This document shows, one piece after another, positions 59,451-64,000 of a DNA stretch of 64,000 nucleotides. Numbering within the stretch: the stretch's first letter is position 1; the number at the start of each line of letters is the position of its first letter. Below the pieces are notes generated by a model. It searched no databases. It saw nothing but the letters and a program-made list of their open reading frames with translations, and was not told the origin of the DNA. The position numbers and the translations under genes are program-made. The DNA is from Polytrichum commune (taxonomy: Eukaryota > Streptophyta > Polytrichopsida > Polytrichales > Polytrichaceae): contig OX485803.1 in the NCBI GenBank assembly GCA_950295325.1, forward strand, positions 57,489,554 to 57,553,553, written 5' to 3'.

Positions 59451-60647
59451 TAATGCAGCCCACATTCAGTCTCAAATCAGTACACTTTTGAGCCAAGCAT
59501 CATCTCATCTGCTTTAAAAGCCTCATGTAATTTATGTAAGCACAACTGCATGGTAAGCATTGGATTTTCACAGTTTGATGATGATAATGATGAGCGCCCG
59601 AGTCTCATCAAATCACGCTTTTCAATGAAAATGCAGACTGAATGATGTGATCTCCAATACATCATGTCAATTCTGCTCATCAGATTTTTGTGAAAGGCGG
59701 CTGGCGATTCATTCCATGAGTAAAGTGGAGATCCATCCATGTATTCATGGTCCTGGCTAGAAATTGTTGTAGCCTAATTCACTCTAAAGTATGATCAAGT
59801 AAAGGTGCACTACTAGTGATTTGGTATCCAGGAGATCATCACTAGCATCTTGCAAACGTTAATCCAGTGCTTGAGAGTAATCCTGTCAAGATTATTAATT
59901 GCCTCTCAAGATTGGGCATCGGATTTGAAGCAGGTTGGCCATCTTCTGATCCGAACTTGAACAGCTGTTTCTATGGGTTTCTACATCACTTCTGATGCTT
60001 CTAATGGATGGAAGTTTTGTTATCTGAGCCCCATGTTTGGAAAGAGGGTACTGAAAGGTGTAGTCTATTGATACCATTCGTGTCTGAATTAGAAAGGTTC
60101 ACACTTCCTAGAAGCAATTTGTTTTTCTAAAAGAGCAAGAGTTTAGTTTCGAGCAGCATCTGTCATTGGTGACACACATGCATCACGACATTTAGACTCT
60201 CAATATTACATGAGACTGAAGAAAATGTGTAACAGTAATCTTCGACATCCACAAACTTACACATGTGGACATTCCTGGGGTTGGTGCAGAATCTAAAGTT
60301 TAGGCTTCGAAGTAATTGCCGAGAAAGGGAGAAGTATCGAGCTACCTCATGCAGATTGCTTCAGTGCTTGGAAGGAATATCCTGTCAAGAATTCTGAATA
60401 CATCTCAAGAAGTGGGCAGCGGATGGAAGCAAATTGGCCATCTTTATACTATAATCCGAACTGATCGAACAGCTGTTTCTGTATCACTTCTAATGCTTCT
60501 AACGAATGGACGTTTTGTTATTTGACAAAGAATTAGATCAGCACTATGCTTGGAAATAGGGCATAAGGATAACCAGTCTGGCTTGTGATTAATTAGGGCT
60601 TGTGATTGACATCTGGTATTTGGAAGGGTTTGTGAAGGTCTAATTGC

Positions 60648-63226
60648 ATGATGCAGCCAGAAATTGCAACTCCTAATTCACATGTATCAGAATGGAAGAG
60701 GCTGTGGGAGCAACAGAAGGCTGACAACGAAGCGGAGCCGAGATGTGAGAAATACTGGTCGTATCCGGTGCATACCAAAGTGCTTGTGTGGGCAAGGGAG
60801 TATTACCACGACACTCCTTACTTCGCCAAATCTATTTGTCGGACTGCTTCGTCACAGTATAATCGATCTCCAAACCTGGTAATTAATCAACACACAGAAC
60901 TGGGATCTTCTTCTTCTTCTGTCATTGAATTCATCTATTTTATATCATTTCGACTGAACCTGATCATCGTCCTCCTTGATTACAATACTAAGTTATTTTT
61001 TTGTTCTGTTGGGCTTGGGTTGGGGCAGAGGATACCAAGTGCCTTCATAGAAGGCCACTTCCGAGAGCTTCAGCAAGAGGTGACTCTACAAAATGGAGAT
61101 GGCAAAGCATGGAAGGTCTCGTTTCGGTGTGCAGAGAAGTATCCCTTCTGGAAAGTAGGGTGGCGGGCATTCTCCAAGGACAATAACCTTCAGGCTGGGG
61201 ACAACATAGTGTTTGCACTTGTGGCGAATTCGCAATTCCTGTTCACAGTTTTCGACAAGCATGGCATCATGAAGAAGAATTTTGCCCCGGTGATTAAGAA
61301 CCACCATACTCCAAATTCCTCAAAGACTCATTCCACTGATGATGAGGAAGATTCTGATGACCATCGGAGCCAGCCTGCATTGGCCATTAAACGCAAGCAC
61401 TCAAGAAGGACAAGCGCGGCACCTGTGGAGATGAAGGTTGAAGAAAATGCAGAATCTGACGTTAGGGTTGTGGAGAGTAGTGATATAGAAGAAGCAGAAG
61501 CAGACGAAGAAGAGGAAGAAGCTGGATTGAGGGTTCTAAATCCACCTGTTGAGAAGGAACATGATGAACGTGGAGTTTATAACCGGTCCTCGGAACATGG
61601 TAAAGATCGTCGACATGTGAGTTCACAGATTTTGGAACATCCCTGCAAATTGCGACCATTTATGTCTATTTATCCGCAGGCTGAGAGGGGGGCAGCAACA
61701 GGCAGTAATATTAAGAAGACGCACTTAAACGAGGAGAGTGGCACTTTCTTCCACGAAATTCCAGCAGTTGGTTGTCAAACGGATGTGCAAGACCAGGACG
61801 ACCGTGTTGGAAGTGATGGCAAAAGAGCCGAAATCCGAAGTGAAGATATTGTGAAGAATGCAGCCCAGAGGAGCCTTGGCCGAAATGGTGGTGATTATGG
61901 TGCAGGACACAAAGAGGTTGTTATGGAGAGATCGAGACCCATGACAAGATCTGCTGCAGTTGGACAACAATTCGCGGGTCAAAAGCCCTCACAGAAGGTT
62001 AAGAGGGCGTGTGTGGAGATTGGATTTTCGGAAGGGCAGAAGTACACGGCCGAACCCGAAGAGGATGATCAATCCAACCGTGATCAGAGTAATTTTGTAC
62101 AAGCAAAGGATCATGGAATGATGCAGGTGCCAAAGTTGAAGCTAAATCGGATGCAAGAAATTAGCCCCCTCTCTCATAACTTTAGATCCAAAAGAAGAAC
62201 TCCTACCCGCCTTGAAAGGCAGGGCGCTGCACAGGCAGCCGAGACATACGCCCGGTCTCTCCGAGCGCTGAATTTCGTGACGACTATGGCGGAGTCTCAA
62301 GTATACATCGATTTTCAGCTGGTGAGTCGCCAATCACTTTGACTTTCCGCAACATCATTTTGCAAAGCTCCTCTTAGAAGATCGCTGACGTTAGAAGATG
62401 GAGTCGATCCAATTTGTAGAGTGTTCGCCTGCGGACAACAATTGCCCTGCCATCCTCCAAACTTTCTCGTCGATCAATCCATTATGGGTTGTGGTCACTG
62501 TGTATTTCCGTAATTTGCTTCGAGTTGGCAGGTGGTGCAACATTATTCTGCAAATCTCCTTAAATCAAATCGCCTGCGTTTAAGACGACAGTTGATCCGA
62601 TTTGTAGAGTGATCGTCTGCACGCAACAACTGTCAACTGATCTAAACTTACCCCTCGAGCACTACCATTCTGATTTGTGTTCACTCTGTATCGCCTTGTT
62701 TTGCTTCGAATTGACAGGCAATGCAGCACCAATTTTGCAAAGCTCTTTTGAACAGATTGCCTGCGTTCAAGGCAGTTTCACCAATTTGTAGAGTGATCTC
62801 CTGCGGGCAACAATTGTCCAGTGATCTTCCAAACTTATTCCTCGATCACTGCCACTTTGGTTTATGTTCACTCCGTTTGACCTTATTTATTCTGCTTCGA
62901 TTTGGCAGGTGATACCACAGACATTCGCGAGAGAATCGAACTTACCGGCAGCCGGGACTGCCTTGACTCTCGTTGATTGCACCGGAGAGTCTTGGGAGGT
63001 GCATAGTCACATAAGCAATAACGCCATGGCATTCCGTCGTCGAGACTGGTGCCTGTTTGCAATCCACCATTTTCTTGAGGAAGGCGATGTTTGTGTGTTT
63101 GAGCTCACTGATCCTGAATGCTTCACCATCCTTGTTCGCATCTTCCGTGTTATGGATATACCGAAACTTCCGGGACGACGGTATACTGTTGAGGACCACT
63201 ACAATATTCAGGAGGCAGGATTTTGA
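60648..63226 (+). CDS. REM-type transcription factor with two B3 DNA-binding domains (gene 2)
   Basis: Three exons with phase 0 GT-AG junctions, 60648-60878, 61029-62321 and 62909-63226, give 613 residues. It is the tandem paralogue of the gene at 54673. Exon 2 has exactly the same length (1293 nt) in both. Exon 1 is one codon longer and exon 3 five codons shorter (a deletion in the loop before RRDW). B3 domains lie at about 56-154 (TPYFAKSI, RIPSAFIEGHF, WRAFSKDNNLQAGD) and 491-594 (VIPQTFARE, GDVCVFELTD, IFRVMD). The acidic run is interrupted by A and D, unlike the pure E run of gene 1. Intron 1 is 150 nt with no in-frame stop, so its retention would add 50 residues inside the first B3 domain. 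I chose the spliced form because it restores the usual LRIP-type B3 strand. Role in the cell: nuclear DNA binding by family; targets unknown. Confidence 0.9.
62335..62908 (+). repeat. Tandem acceptor-containing repeat (~185-192 bp, three units) in B3 gene 2 intron 2
   Basis: It has the same unit as in gene 1: AACATCATTTTGCAAAGCTCC at the start, CCTGCGGACAACAATTG in the middle and a pyrimidine-rich TTGCTTCGATTTGGCAG end. Acceptor-like AGs are at 62531, 62716 and 62908. Sharing three units with gene 1 shows the array predates the gene duplication. Confidence 0.88.
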
Positions 63227-64000
63227 AACCCTAGGTTGGCATCTACACTAGGCTTTGTGTCTCGCAAACAAATTCATTGACATGCATCAACATTTTCCGA
63301 GTAGCCCACTTCTAGGATTTGATGAGTAACAAATCCAATCGAGTCAGTAGCCATTTTCCTCATAATTTCTGAAGCTCATAAATATATATGCATTTTGTTC
63401 ATTGTTCAAGTGAAGCTTTTTTTTTTTTTTTTTTTCCCTCCTCCTTTAATGATCAGAATACACAAAGGTCACCCTAATCGGGTTGACTATTGACCCAAAT
63501 ACTTAGCATATTTAGGTCTGCGTTCTTAGATCCACAACTAACCACACATCGCTCAGATACAAGTTTCTGATTGAAGTAATTTCATACAAGACAATGAAAT
63601 TGTGGTTGAGTACATGCAACTGTAGGGTATCAGAATGCATGAAACTTGGATTATATCAAGCAACGTAGCTGCAGTGGAACCTCAAACTGCTGGAAAAAAA
63701 TGAAAAGATGTTGGGAATGCACTCCAGTTTGTGAACCGCTGACTGTTTTGATTGTGACTCCAGCAAAACTAGGCCACTCTTTCTTTGAGATTGATGGCAT
63801 CACCCTTGAGTTTTGCTGGGTTTCATAGATACGCATACTTTTTTGTGCCAAGGCTTACTGATCAAGGTTGCTCAAGTTTAAGCTGAGACCGAAGATGCTA
63901 TTGTGTGTGTGGAGATGTTGAATATGCTACGTATGTGTGACAAGAAAACAAATATAACATCACAACTGCGTTGTCAAACCACACACTGGACATCTTGTCA
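63227..64000. other. 3' flank of B3 gene 2
   Basis: A poly-T run (about 63418-63435) lies downstream. 63480-63560 holds an inverted copy of the MFP2 intron 13 repeat. Open frames are short; no further gene seen before the window ends. Confidence 0.5.

Larger units (their letters stand above)
58895..64000 (+). repeat. Segmental tandem duplication, unit 2 (contains B3 gene 2, runs off the window)
   Basis: It is homologous to 52670-58490 throughout. The homology still continues at the last base of the window, so the true end of the unit is not visible. Coding parts are far more similar between units than the flanks. Confidence 0.9.

Overview
This window is nuclear DNA of a seed plant, most likely a flowering plant. 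The protein-coding genes carry GT-AG introns of moderate size (78 bp to about 2.1 kb). The families are plant ones: a peroxisomal multifunctional beta-oxidation protein, a plant auxilin-like protein and REM-type B3 transcription factors. The gaps between genes are full of small plant-style terminal-inverted-repeat elements. I cannot fix the species from the sequence. I saw no organellar DNA, rRNA or tRNA gene.

Layout. (1) 162-11026, + strand: a complete 18-exon gene for a 727-residue MFP2/AIM1-type protein (enoyl-CoA hydratase plus 3-hydroxyacyl-CoA dehydrogenase, C-terminal ARL peroxisomal signal). Its introns hold a degenerate repeat array (intron 1), two copies of one foldback element (introns 7 and 12) and two repeats shared with the distant intergenic DNA (introns 13 and 17). 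(2) 11027-15503: no gene seen. (3) 15504-20526, - strand: a two-exon auxilin-like J-domain gene (1082 residues) with DPF motifs, a 15-residue tandem repeat, a long charged coil and a C-terminal HPD-containing J domain. A GA-rich tract (CT on +) lies upstream. (4) 21.1-52.7 kb: about 31 kb with no convincing gene. It is a mosaic of Tourist-like elements with TTA target duplications (five copies), CACTA-like and Stowaway elements, unclassified foldback elements, two decayed LINE reverse-transcriptase pieces, satellite-like tandem repeats, and G/C homopolymer tracts. (5) 52.7 kb to the end: a tandem segmental duplication of about 6.2 kb. Each unit carries one three-exon gene for a protein with two B3 domains (617 and 613 residues).

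Most unusual structure. In the two B3 genes, sequence around the splice sites has been duplicated in tandem. Intron 1 of the first gene holds three copies of a unit of about 217 bp that includes the end of exon 1 and its donor. Intron 2 of both genes holds three units of about 170-195 bp, each ending in a credible acceptor. Intron 1 of the second gene is exactly 150 nt and open in frame, so its retention would insert 50 residues inside a B3 domain. These features suggest alternative splice forms, which only RNA data can confirm.

The genes do not form a pathway together. They act in peroxisomal fatty-acid beta-oxidation, clathrin-coat removal and transcription, and sit side by side as ordinary independent plant genes.
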